Shown here: piece after piece, positions 9,601 to 19,870 of the stretch | Layout: each line of letters starts with the position of its first letter | Numbering within the stretch: position 1 is the stretch's first letter | Source of the DNA: Pelargonium nanum | Lineage: Eukaryota > Streptophyta > Magnoliopsida > Geraniales > Geraniaceae | DNA length: 20,813 nucleotides | Reading direction: 5' to 3' | Assembly (NCBI GenBank): GCA_036897485.1 | Contig: JAYMTF010001886.1 | Span: 1 to 20,813 of the forward strand | Made by a program: the position numbers and the translations under genes | The notes under the pieces: model-generated | Seen by the model: only the letters and a program-made list of their open reading frames with translations | Told to the model about the DNA's origin: nothing | The model's database searches: none

Positions 9601-9948
9601 TATAAACTTAACTATTTATAATAAAAAAAAAATTTATAATAATTTTATTGGCTTGATTCATATAATCCAATAATTTTTTTTTTTTTTATAACACACAGTT
9701 ATTTTCCTTCCTAATTTAATGAGTAAATGTGAATAGTGTAGAAGAGCAGTGACATTTACTAACAAAATGTGGTAAAACCCAAAATTCTTGAGAGTTGAGG
9801 CTGTTCAAAATCTCTCAAACCCTAACCCCACCCTTTGTCGAATCAAAAAACCCAAAACCCTAAATCATTCACTCCCATTCCTGTTCAAATCTCAATGCTC
9901 ATATCATAGTCCTCTCGATTGCGATTGTGCGATTTGACAAGGAAGAAG
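9601..9948 (+). promoter_or_regulatory. CSN7 promoter and leader with two telo-boxes
   Basis: After A/T runs at 9625-9690 the sequence turns C-rich. Perfect AAACCCTAA telo-boxes lie at 9817-9825 and 9855-9863, about 130 and 90 bases before the CSN7 start. Such motifs sit near transcription starts of constitutively expressed plant genes. There is no convincing TATA element at a proper distance, which suits a housekeeping promoter. Confidence 0.6.
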
Positions 9949-12900
9949 ATGGATATTGAACAGAAACAAGCAGACATAATCGATTATTTCGTGAAGCAAG
10001 CCTCCTCTCACAAGGGCTCGCCTCTCGCCCCTCTAATCGTCGATGCCACCTCGCATCCCTCGCTCTTTGCCTTCTCCGAGATCCTCGCCGTCTCCACCGT
10101 TCTCGAGGTTCGATTTGATTTGATTTGATTTTCATTCCAATTTTTGTTTTGTTTTGTTTTGTTTAAGATTTCCCTTCCATGGTTTGCCCTAGGATTTTTG
10201 AGAATTTTATAGTATAAAACTTTTATTCGTAAATTTTATGTTTCGTTTATCTCAATTGGAGCTGTATCATTGATTTTATATTTGTTTATAATTTCTCCTA
10301 AATATGAAGAAAGTGTAGCTCCTGTGGCTGTGCGGTCATCACATTCATCTCAATAAGTTGAAACTGGACTTGAACTATATTTTAACTTGTTTTTACCTTA
10401 TTAATTTGATTGAAAGTGGCATATATGAGATGTTGCCAGGGGTACATGACTGATAATCAAAGCTTATGCAGCTTGAAGGAACGGATCATTCTGTATACCT
10501 TGATGTTCTTCGCTTATTCGCACATGGAACATGGAGTGATTACAAGAGTAAGCACATACTCACATGCCTTATTTGTGAAACTAGTTTTTACTGTTGTTTG
10601 TCAGCTTGGTTCTTAATATGCTTCACTTTATATTAATATTATCTCTTTATTAAAGAAATGTTGTTGGCTATGTAACTTTTATCTGAAAAAATCTTGTTGC
10701 TTATGTTCTTGTCATATTTGGAAGTTGTTTTTCTCGTCCATATACATGTATTAAAAACCATAGTTTTAGAAAGCCTAAGGGCATCAGCTAGAAGTTGAAG
10801 TTTAGATCACAACTATTGGGTGCAAGGAAAATCCTTTTGAATATACCTTTTCTTCCCCTTGCAGCCAATCATCTTATTTTCTAGCGACTGATAATTTTTT
10901 CAAGTATTGAGTTTCGGTGCGCATTTAATATGTTTAATATCTGTATAGAAGCAATATACATCGTGTTTAAATATTTGTTATATATATGCCCTAGAAAAAA
11001 AATGCTATTTGCATCGTATGATGGTAGTCCTAATTGTATTGTACACTGTTAATACTTTTATAAGATAGTATTATCTTATGTATTTGGTGATATGGGCTGT
11101 TAAACATACAAGTAATTTATGTCCCTGTGACGGCATCCCGCTTTATATTTATGTATAAAAAAGTTCAAATTATGTGCCAGCTGCCTCATTTCTCGTGGAC
11201 TGTGCATAGAGTCACTCTCAAGTTGTCTAGTTCAGTTGCTCTGTCGTTTTTTCTTTGCTGGCTAATATAGCAGATGATCAAAGCCTTCTTACATGCTTGA
11301 TTGGATTACCGAGTGCCTTATATAGCAGATAGAGATTACATTGGAACAATGCATTTCCTTCTGAGCATTCATTATTTGGCCTCATGTTTTAACTACAACA
11401 TAACTTGCCTGGTTAATATAGCAGATGCTAATGCGTGATTTGAACATTATTTGTCTTCATGTTTTGGCTAAAAGTTAACATATCCATATGCCTAATGCAC
11501 GATTTGAATTTTAGGCCTAGAAATTTGGATATAATTTGTAGGCAGTGTTTCGTATTCCTACTGCCCTTCCTACCTCTTTGCCTCTTTGGGGATGGGGTGG
11601 GGGATCCTATGCCATTTAAGGTAGCCCATATACCTGTCCTCAGCTCAGATTGCAGGTTTTAACTCGCTTGAATTATATTTGCGTGATAACTGCAATCCTT
11701 CTAAAATCTGTATAGTTGGCATTAATTATACAAGTTACGTGTATTTCCATGCGGTTTCATGATAGGCAAAGTTTTCAATATAGTTTTGGTGGGTCTTAAT
11801 CTTAATGGGGCTGAACCATCTATCTTTCCATAATACATAGTTAAGCATCAATAGTGTCACATATAGGAGTTATTAGTTAAAGGTTGTTTAGGTGTTGAAG
11901 AAGAATTGACTTGTGAGGTCTTTACTTGCCTCTCTCATACTTGGAGGCTTGGGTTTCAGTTTTCCCATCACCGTAATACATACTGGGTTTGATTGGGTCA
12001 TAAAGAACAATATATAGTTATAAACCTGTAATTATACATTTTGTATAGGTATGGTAATCCATTGAAGTTACAATAATTAAGTCAAAATCTATCAAATATG
12101 ATAATTCCTTATAACGTTGCCTTAAAAATTCCTATTACTCTAATCCAGTAAAGCTCCAAGTTAAGGAATAAACATTTAGCTTAGATAGATATAGGATTTA
12201 CCTCATTATTGGAAGACAACTACTTTACTATAAAAAGGACACGGGCGGGATATACAATATACATTTGTTTTGTTAAACAGCTAAACCTCCTATTTTAAAA
12301 GCATAACATAGATTCTAGTCATAGTATATTGCTGGTCATATTGTTTAGTGGATGCCAGTAACTAATGTTATCATCATTAATGTAACTAGTTATAGCTGGT
12401 CATATTGTCATTTCTTTTGTACGCCCATGTGCCTGAATAATTTAGGACATGATCTTAACTTGCTTGCCCTAACTGCCATTGCTCGTTTCACTATTTTCTA
12501 TGCTCCATGTCACTCTCTACTGTTTCTGGTTTGATTGAGTTGTTACCTGCCTCTTGTGATGTAATTTTGATAACTGAAATGTTTAATGTTGCAGGTAATG
12601 CTGGCTGTCTCCCACAATTGGTGCCTGATCAAGTCCTTAAGCTAAAACAACTTACAGTGCTTACATTGGCTGAATCTAACAAGGTATTATCACCCAAGTT
12701 TTATCCTTGTCTATGAATACAAGTTGATTTTACCTGCCCATGTTAATAAAAATTGAATTATGCTTGAGAACTAGACAGCTCAAAACATCTCACTAGAGAA
12801 CTTTGTTGTGCACAAATTTTTTTTTTAAATTCTGAAAACAAATGAGGTTTTCATGGGCCATCTTGAGCAAACTAGTTTGTCATTGTTAGAGTAAAATTAA

Positions 12901-15900
12901 AATGAGGCATTCAACTAGGGTTTACAATTCGTGTTCTTGGGTCATGTTGAAAGTTTAATATTACGTTAAACAGGTTAACCCAACCCGTTCAGGGACGGAT
13001 CCATAATGTTTAGCCGGTGTGGGCAAAGTAATTACCTAATATTTTTATTATCTAAAATAAATTAATTAATTAATTCACAAATAGATATATGGTTAAAAAA
13101 TTGATGCTAAATGTTTCATACCTTTATTAGTGGAGTGTTCTCATTATTGTGACAAAGGTCATTGGTTCAAATTTCTATTAAAATAAAATTTAATGGGGGC
13201 ATTGATGGAATTAACCTTAAACAGAGGCCTTCAACTATAAGCTTCTAAGAGTCATTAATTTTTTGCAATGTGACCATTTCAATCAAAATATAGGGAAAAC
13301 ATTATTTCTTGGTTTCAATCAAAAGTAAGTGAATAATTTGGTAACATACTATTAGGTATTTTGTCTCAAATAAATTTGAATTGTTTTGGAATTTCAACAC
13401 TTCATGAGAAACATACTCTTGAAGATGGTCATGTATTCCATAGGGCAAGTCATGTGTGCATGATTTAGATGGTATTATGCACTGACACTAGCACATCACT
13501 CTATGTATCAGTGTCAACACCTAGACACTTGGACGCCCTTTGGACACGTATTGTTCAGCATCATACAATAAAGAAGAGCGCAATCATGCTTAAAATTTAC
13601 GAGATTGCGCTTTGACTTTTTGTAAGATATACATAGATGCTTACATAACAATGTGTGTGTGTCTTTGGAACTTTTGTTAAAGTAGGTGTACTTGTTTGGG
13701 TAAAATGAAAGTTTGTGGACCATATTGGGTATCAATGCAAAGTTTGTGTATCAAATTTGTTAAAAATCTCATGAACATAAGGAATTTTATATTGTAAAAT
13801 TCTTCTTTTTAATTTACTTCGTACATGCCTTATTATATAAAAATCTCTAATTAATTGTATGTTAAGTAGTTATGAACCCCTTATCATTGTAATATGTCAG
13901 TTCACCAGTCCTTGTATTCTTGGAACTGTATGTTTCTCCTTTATTCTCACATCTGACGGAAAATCATCTAATTATTGGTTTTTTATGGCTTGTCCTTGGA
14001 CTAAAATTCTTAATATTGAGTTATTTCCCAGGTTCTGCCCTATGATCAACTAATGCAGGAGTTAGATGTTACAAATGTTCGTGAACTTGAAGATTTTCTA
14101 ATCAATGAATGCATGTATGCGGTAAGTGTTTTCCAGCTGGTTAGCAGAAAACATGCATGCGAAAGCATGTGTATATTACATCCCCTCATTCCCTTGTATA
14201 TGATGCCATTTTATTTTGTTCTGTTTTTTCTGAAATAGAAAAGTTGCTTTGTGATATCATTCTTTTGTTTGGTGTTCTTTGAGTTTAATGAGCTTTTCGA
14301 TTCTGAGATATCACTTTAGGAGAGTGGTATTTGTTTATTTATATTTTAGTTGCATTCAATAGTTCTTCACATGATACATGTAAAATGTAATGAAGGTCAT
14401 CTTGGCTTCTATCCCGCCTCCTTGTTAGTTCTATATTACTATACCAACATTTTGTTATTTTTATTTATTGAACAAAACAATGATTGATTGTTAGACTGTT
14501 TTTTCCCTCTTTCTGACAGGGCATAGTTAGAGGAAAGCTGGATCAGTTGCGGAGATGCTTTGAGGTCTGAATTTGTACTCAACTTGTTTTAAATTTGTAT
14601 CCCTGCTTTTTCTGTTCAGTTATTCAGCGCAAACTATTCTGTCAAATGCAGGTCCAATTTGCAGCAGGGAGGGATCTCAGACCTGGACAACTTGGGAGTA
14701 TGATACAAACACTTTCAAACTGGTAACTTTTCTATTTCAAATAGCACTTGACCATTATCCTGTACTTTTTTCCCGCACTGTGGTATAATTTCATAAGTAG
14801 TGCAGAAACTGGAATGGTATTCTGCTTTTACTTGCTGTAAGTAACTGAATAATCTTGTCATTGTTAGTTGATGGGAACTTGTTGTTTGCATCAGAAATCA
14901 ATAATAGAAATGAGATTATCACATAGCAGTTCCAATTTCCAATTGACAACCTAAGAATGTGTGCTTCATTCAGTTTCTTTTAGAATACCTTATAGTTACT
15001 ATAACCATGCATATATTTTGGGTTGGAGTAGAGTAAGATGTTGTAATAGTGATATTTTAAAAGCTTTCTTATATGTCCATATTATAAGAGTCGCATTCCA
15101 TTTCATTTATCATCCTTTGTTGCTAGAGCCTTTTGTGCATTCTAGCTTTAGTAACAAATTTGCTTTATCCTATCTAAAAGTCTCCTTGGAGATTGTAATG
15201 ACATGTACTACACTTAACGTTTGTTTCTTATTGAAAACATAGGTTGGGTACATCAGACAATCTACTTCTCTCAATTCAAGAGAAGATAAAATGGGCGGAT
15301 ACTATGAGTGAGTTAGACAGGAAGCATCGAAAAGATGTTGAAGAAAAGGTGGAAGAAGTAAAGAAGACCCTTTCTCTCAAGGTCAGTTTAATCCAGTTTT
15401 ATATTTGAGATTACTTTTAGTTTTGATACTTGTTCCCACAAATTTTTGGCCAGGCATGCAAAGTTTTAAATTTAATTGGACATCCATGGCCAAGGAAGTT
15501 TGTATTTATTTATCTATTACCATCGTCATTATTTAACTTTTGATTCTATATGCAAATTGAAGATCATAATTTATTATTTGCAGTTAAGAGGTACAATGTG
15601 GTGAAAGTGTAGGCAGTTTATTACGATTTTGAAGTTTAATATGGATTTAATTGAAAAGCATACTTGAAAAATGTTAAGTTGTCTATTTTATTTTATTTTT
15701 ATAAGCGTAATGAAAATATTTTTCTCATGTGATTTGACTTATGTATGTATGGAGTGTTTCCATATCTATGTGATATCTCGGACATTGGAATTATCAAATA
15801 TCATGTGCATACATCCTCATTGAAAAGGAAAATTACAGTAGAAGCTTTGTTATCGAATAGAATTATACCGACTAAGATTATTTGGAAGATATATTACATG

Positions 15901-16259
15901 GACATAAGTGCAGTTCTCTATTATGCATGCAACTGAGTGAAGTGTCTAGTATCTATGATAATGCCTTGGGTAAATGAGTCTTTATTCAAGTATTGGACTA
16001 TGTTGGTCGATGTGTCTTACTTACATTGTGGCAGAAGTTACACACTGTAAGCAGGCCGACATTGACTTCCGAGGGCACGAGGAGATCTACTCTGAACCTG
16101 GTGGAGTGATGGATTATGAGGAAGATCGGAGCCGACCGAAGAGGTAAAACCGTTGATATATGGTTCTTTAGTTGTGATTTCATTCCACATTGTTGCACCT
16201 TGAATGTATATTTTGGACAATGATTTCGAAATGACAGGAGGCGGCATCCAATGTCGTGA
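9949..16259 (+). CDS. CSN7: COP9 signalosome subunit 7 (CSN7), 9 exons
   Basis: Subunit of the eight-part COP9 signalosome, which removes NEDD8/RUB1 from cullins and supports light and hormone signalling in plants. Exons: 9949-10107, 10472-10547, 12595-12683, 14032-14121, 14520-14564, 14652-14722, 15243-15381, 16055-16143, 16238-16259; all junctions are GT/AG and in frame, giving 259 residues, essentially the plant family length. It starts MDIEQKQADIIDYFVKQASS and holds blocks I recognise from Arabidopsis CSN7/FUS5: HPSLFAFSEIL, LRLFAHGTWSDYK, LKLKQLTVLTLAESNKVLPY, VRELEDFLINECMYAGIVRG, RDLRPGQLGSM. The N-terminal two thirds is the PCI domain (helical repeat plus winged helix, to about residue 160), followed by a helix with charged Glu/Lys heptads (about 195-220) and a basic tail ending KRRRHPMS. 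ATG 9949 is the first ATG in this frame. Introns 2 and 3 are long (2047 and 1348 bases). Intron 7 has two possible acceptors. Confidence 0.97.
10548..12594 (+). other. Long CSN7 intron 2
   Basis: 2047 bases without a supportable gene. Between 11258 and 11515 the phrase TATAGCAGAT recurs three times (about 11268, 11321, 11419), and TGCTAATGCGTGATTTGAA near 11426 is echoed as TGCCTAATGCACGATTTGAA near 11489, suggesting a small decayed duplication. The stretch 12040-12280, with CTATAAAAAGGACACGGGCGGG at its end, resembles an eroded LTR fragment, but no matching partner was seen. Confidence 0.4.
12990..13225. mobile_element. Dispersed-repeat fragment in CSN7 intron 3
   Basis: The stretch opens with AGGGACGGATCCATAATG, then GCCGGTGTGGGCAA, and contains GACAAAGGTCATTGGTTCAA. 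The GGGACGGATCCA opening with a following GTGGGGGCAA-like phrase is characteristic of widespread short dispersed plant elements. No complementary right end was found, so this is a truncated or eroded copy; the family is not assigned. Confidence 0.4.
16035..16054 (+). promoter_or_regulatory. Tandem 3' splice sites before CSN7 exon 8
   Basis: Two AG acceptors lie 20 bases apart, ending at 16034 (GTGGCAG) and 16054 (GTAAGCAG). The downstream one keeps the frame and yields the conserved tail ADIDFRGHEE to RRRHPMS. The upstream one inserts 20 bases, shifts the frame, and gives 24 different residues with a stop at 16107-16109. Confidence 0.55.
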
Positions 16260-16780
16260 ATTCAATGCATTGAGCGGAACTCAAAGGATGGATGGATACA
16301 CCATGTTTTGAGGAGGGAAGTAGGCAGATTTTTGTTCATGGCAAAATAGTAGCATATGATTTCTGATCTCGTGTTGGAAACAATTATACATAATACCTCT
16401 TATTTTCATATGGAACTTGTCATTGTCATTGTGATTATAGCTCGGAATGTGGTTAGCTTGTGTTGAATCCATTGTTATTCCTATATTGAGTTGTTAAGAA
16501 GACTAGAGAAGTAACTGGTAGTGCCGCGGCTATAAATATTTTATGGAAGTTCATTTGAGATTTTTTCATCCTGTTTTTGAAATATAAAACCAACGAGTAA
16601 TAGATAATGTATAGTGATAGTGGTATAATTGGTGACAAGGTGGTTTATGCGTGTTAGTCAAGGTAAATGTGTATGTAATATGGAAAGTGGCTTGCCGGTA
16701 GACATGCTCTTCAAAGTCCTCCCTAGCTATGTGTGATATGGATTACCTCGGTTGAGAATTTTACTCTATGTCTGAGACAG
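16260..16780. other. CSN7 3' region
   Basis: Probable 3' untranslated region followed by spacer. No other gene or element is supported here; minus-strand open frames overlapping it are short and match nothing I recognise. Confidence 0.45.
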
Positions 16781-17010
16781 TTTTTTGAGCACACACTCAA
16801 GTCTTTGTTAGCAGTGTGTTATCCTTGCACACTCCCGAGTACCCTTTGGATCCAAGCCTCCGGGTTTGTCGCTTGGGGCCAAAGCCTCCAACCTCGCCCT
16901 AGACTTATAGACCAAAAATCCTCCAATTTCACTCTAGAAAGATTTTCAGGACGACAATCCTAGCATGTGGAAAAGATTAACAACTTTTAGTACGCTCAAT
17001 TTGACTGAGT
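16780..17010. mobile_element. Possible LTR-retroelement remnant
   Basis: A C-rich island in AT-rich DNA with repeated phrases: GGATCCAAGCCTCCGGG, GGGGCCAAAGCCTCC, CAAAAATCCTCCAATT, GACGACAATCC. Clusters of CCAAGCCTCC-type words are typical of terminal regions of some plant Ty1-copia elements. No partner LTR, primer-binding site or coding region is visible, so this is a weak call. Confidence 0.3.
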
Positions 17011-17292
17011 CAAACAGGGCGCTTCAACTTGTATACAATAAAATGAATTTACTTCTAGCATTAAAATATGTTTATAACATAAGATTTCAAATTATAAGTC
17101 TTATCTTGTCACTTCTTTTTTTTTTATTTTATTTATGGAAATCAAGTCTTATATGTCATTTGAAGTTTTATAATTTTTTAAACATTATGTACGTAATTTC
17201 TAATGATAATGTAAGAGTTGTCGTTTGAAATTTCATGTTCTATGTATATTTTGTACGATATTGGATTTGACTCAAATCCAAACTAAATTTTT

Positions 17293-17425
17293 GGGAGCAA
17301 TGAGATATTGCCACAATATTAAAATTCATTTAATGAAGTGAATTCGTGGGAGCAAAGTGACCCACTAAATTCAATTATTTTAATGAAGTGTCACAACCTC
17401 ATTAATAGTTTAGCCAAATAACTTT
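17293..17425. repeat. Two tandem diverged copies of the left-edge repeat
   Basis: GGGAGCAATGAGA at 17293 and GGGAGCAAAGTGA at 17348 begin two related stretches, each leading to TTTAATGAAGTG, about 55 bases apart. The second continues into TAATGAAGTGTCACAACCTC and matches 31-65 without gaps at about 80%. The position 17 kb away and the divergence point to an old dispersed element. Confidence 0.5.
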
Positions 17426-17455
17426 AGGCTTAGTGTTTTTGCTCTCATATTTTAA

Positions 17456-17501
17456 TTGTTAATGAATCTGTCTCAAATTGTTATTGAATCTGTCTCATTG
17501 A
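17456..17501. repeat. Short tandem duplication, period about 24
   Basis: TTGTTAATGAATCTGTCTCA is followed by TTGTTATTGAATCTGTCTCA, two near-identical neighbouring units. After it, 17500-17700 is filled with scrambled GATTCGAAT/GGATCAGATCG words, a cryptically simple composition without coding sense. Confidence 0.6.
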
Positions 17502-17844
17502 ATTGGATAGGAAATCCGCTCATTTTAGTGTCCGATTCAATCCAATTCGTAAGTTTTTTTTGTTTATTTTTTGCAAGAAAGATTTGATACGATCCACAAT
17601 TGCTCGAATCGGATCAGATCGAATTTTTGTTGGATTGAATTTCGGATGGCCGCAAATTCGAATTCAAATTTTCGGCTATAGGACATTAATGTCATTGTAA
17701 GTTTGATTAGTGGTATATTCTATTCCAAAAGCTTTTAAAATTGAATTGTTGGGTAAAATTAGCGTAATTCATAGATGAGAAATGGTTGTTTAGTTAATTT
17801 AGTTTGCAAGAGTGTGAATGAAGCAACCGTGTTCCCTCGCATGC

Positions 17845-17880
17845 ACGAGACAGAGACAGAGACATAAACTAAACTAAACT
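17845..17880. repeat. Microsatellites (GAGACA)n and (TAAAC)n
   Basis: About three copies of an imperfect GAGACA/CAGAGA unit run into three copies of TAAAC. Confidence 0.7.
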
Positions 17881-18148
17881 ATAATTAATTGCTTAATAAT
17901 GTTTTGTTGATCAATTCAATGATTCAAGAATCAAGACTGTCATGTTTTTTTAAATATTGTATCATATTTCCTTCAAGTACAAGAACTGTAACATTCTTCT
18001 TTCATTATTTAATTCATTTTATATCAACCTGTCATTCCCCTCATGTTTATCTCCTCTATATATGGAACCTCTTATTTAACTAATAAACACTTCAATTTAG
18101 CTGTTAACTTAGTTGTTTCTCTTTTCATTTTCTTTTTTTGTTTTGTTT

Positions 18149-18236
18149 TGTGAGCATATATATTATGAAGGGTTGACTTTTATGGAGTTTTCAAATTGCA
18201 ATTGTTGACACTATATATAATGTTTATATGCTCACA
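18149..18236. repeat. Hairpin with perfect 12-base arms
   Basis: TGTGAGCATATA (18149-18160) pairs exactly with TATATGCTCACA (18225-18236). After a three-base bulge the stem goes on for five more pairs (ATTAT/ATAAT). The loop is about 50 bases. A CTATATATGGA sequence at 18055-18065 lies about 90 bases upstream. It could be a small foldback element or, less likely, a small-RNA precursor. Confidence 0.45.
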
Positions 18237-18482
18237 TATTAATTCCTCACTCACCAACCCAATAAATAGGTAGTTCATTGCCATTTAATGATAGAAGAGT
18301 AGATTTATAAAATAAATATTTTATTTATTTTTAGTGCCTATTTAAGATTTGAACAATTTGATATCATGTTAAAGTCAAAATCTAATTTTACCTTGCAATG
18401 ATCTAAGACAATATTGTAACATTCTAGTCTTGGATTGCAATTCTTGGGTCTCAATTTTAATGATTTAAGACAATATATATGA

Positions 18483-18926
18483 ATTGGAATCCTCGGGTCT
18501 CGATTTTCCTATGCCTCTCAATCTAGTGGTACGAGTGGGAATGAGTGTGACTTTTTTAAAGCCTTCCATTTTGGTGTGAATTACCAAGGTGGGATGATAT
18601 ACCAAGAGTTAACATCTTCCTCTAAAAGTGATCATTTCAAGCTCAACAATCTTTTCTTTCACCTCTATGTCTCTCCAATGGTGGGGGCAAAGTTCTATGA
18701 AATGAGGGAGTTTCCCTCGTGACTTAGGGTGTTGGGAAAGAATGGTCGATACGGTCTTTGTCATTTGGTCTTGATGACCTTTAGTTTCTCTAAGGTAATA
18801 TCTAATAGAGTTTTAGATTTCCTCCTAGGAGATGGAGGAGGAAAGGCTCTTCCATTGTCTTTCATTAGTCGTGCAAGGTTAGAGTATTACTCGAAACAAT
18901 ATTGCATTATCCACAAGATAAAGTAG
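18483..18926 (+). pseudogene. Broken reading frame, unrecognised, possibly retroelement-derived
   Basis: One frame runs for about 147 codons with a single internal TGA at 18720-18722 and ends in TAG at 18924-18926. The translated segments include GNECDFFKAFHFGVNYQGG, HLYVSPMVGAKFYEMREF, then after the stop VISNRVLDFLLGDGGGKAL and LPLSFISRARLEYYSKQYC. I do not recognise a domain. The length of the frame in AT-rich DNA and the balanced residue content suggest decayed coding sequence, perhaps from the variable gag-side part of a plant retrotransposon; this is inference. There is no ATG at its beginning and no supported splice structure. Confidence 0.3.
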
Positions 18927-19059
18927 TTTTCTAAGTGTTCTAAGTCTAAATGTGTCATGGGAACTATATATTATTGGTCTAATTAAGGCCTATTGCATGT
19001 ACAAGGTTGCACATTGTTAAAAGGTGGTTGCCAATATATTTTTGAGTCACCGCATTGAG

Positions 19060-19870
19060 TAAGAATAAAAAAACAAATGATATTTGAAAAATGCGAAGAA
19101 TGCGAAAAACTCATGAGAATTCATGAATTCAATGAGCCTATAAATGAAAATAAATTTGAAAATGGATTTCTTCCCCTCTTATCAGTAGGGGTATTTATAG
19201 GAGAGAATATGGTGATGTGGCGACTTATTATAGGTTGTTCACGGACTGGTTCCGCTTTGGGGTCTACTCACAATCTAGGGGGCTTATTGTTCAATGGCGT
19301 CGACATCTTTTATGACCCCTCCAAGCATCATAGGTGGTGGAGTAGACTCTCAAGAAGTGTTTACTACTTTGAGTAGCATTCTAGAGTTCCTAGTGATTTC
19401 ATCTTCCTCCATGACCTTCAAGCAATGGGGAGCGGAGTAGAGCTTTTAGGTGCACTTACCACTTCAAGTGATGTTCTAGGGTCCATGATATGTTTTAGTC
19501 ATAAGGATTTCAAGTGTATCCACTTTATGGGACTTTATGACGTATTCACGTGTGGACTTGCAGAAGACCTGGCGGGACTCATAGAAGTTTCAATTTTGAG
19601 TTTCTCTATTTTGTGTCTATGGATTTTTTCAATTGTCTGTCATCGGGCGCTTGATATTCAATTTTGAGTTTCCCTCTTTTGTGATTTTGGCCAAGCGTGT
19701 TGACGTGGTTGTCAAACGCCACATGTCGTCCTCTCATTGGGTGATATTACTTCAATCTTTTGGATACCATCACCTGTTTTATTTATGGTCTCATATAATA
19801 GGTAGAAAAGTCAGCAGGTAGAAAAGTCAGTTCATATTGCATCACCTTTGACTACAGAAAAAAATGCAAA
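19060..19870. other. Repeat-rich tail, possible eroded LTR
   Basis: The stretch is less AT-rich than its surroundings. The phrase GGTGGTGGAGTAGACTCTCA with a CATTCTAGAGTTC end (19331-19389) recurs as GGGGAGCGGAGTAGAGCTTT with GTTCTAGGGTCC (19426-19483), a diverged duplication about 95 bases apart. TTCAATTTTGAGTTTCTCTA near 19589 recurs as TTCAATTTTGAGTTTCCCTC near 19659. AGGTAGAAAAGTCAG is duplicated at 19800-19830. The internal phrase GGGGTATTTATAGGAGAG (about 19188) is common in plant LTRs. Open frames here are not convincing genes. Confidence 0.35.

Noticed and set aside
9078-9673. Frames of 91 and 70 codons in the GC-rich stretch
   Set aside because: They run through the degenerate tandem array; openness is explained by raised GC content and repetition.
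9919-9948. Ten-residue upstream extension of CSN7
   Set aside because: It would start at TTG, not ATG; the family begins at MDIEQKQ, and ATG 9949 is the first ATG in frame.
9899-10135. Minus-strand Arg-rich frame
   Set aside because: Antisense to CSN7 exon 1, which is certain.
12040-12280. Complete LTR in CSN7 intron 2
   Set aside because: Some LTR-like phrases are present, but there is no TG...CA pair, target duplication or second copy, so only an eroded fragment is possible.
16733-16963. 76-codon frame after CSN7
   Set aside because: It covers the C-rich retroelement-like island; translation gives no recognisable motif.
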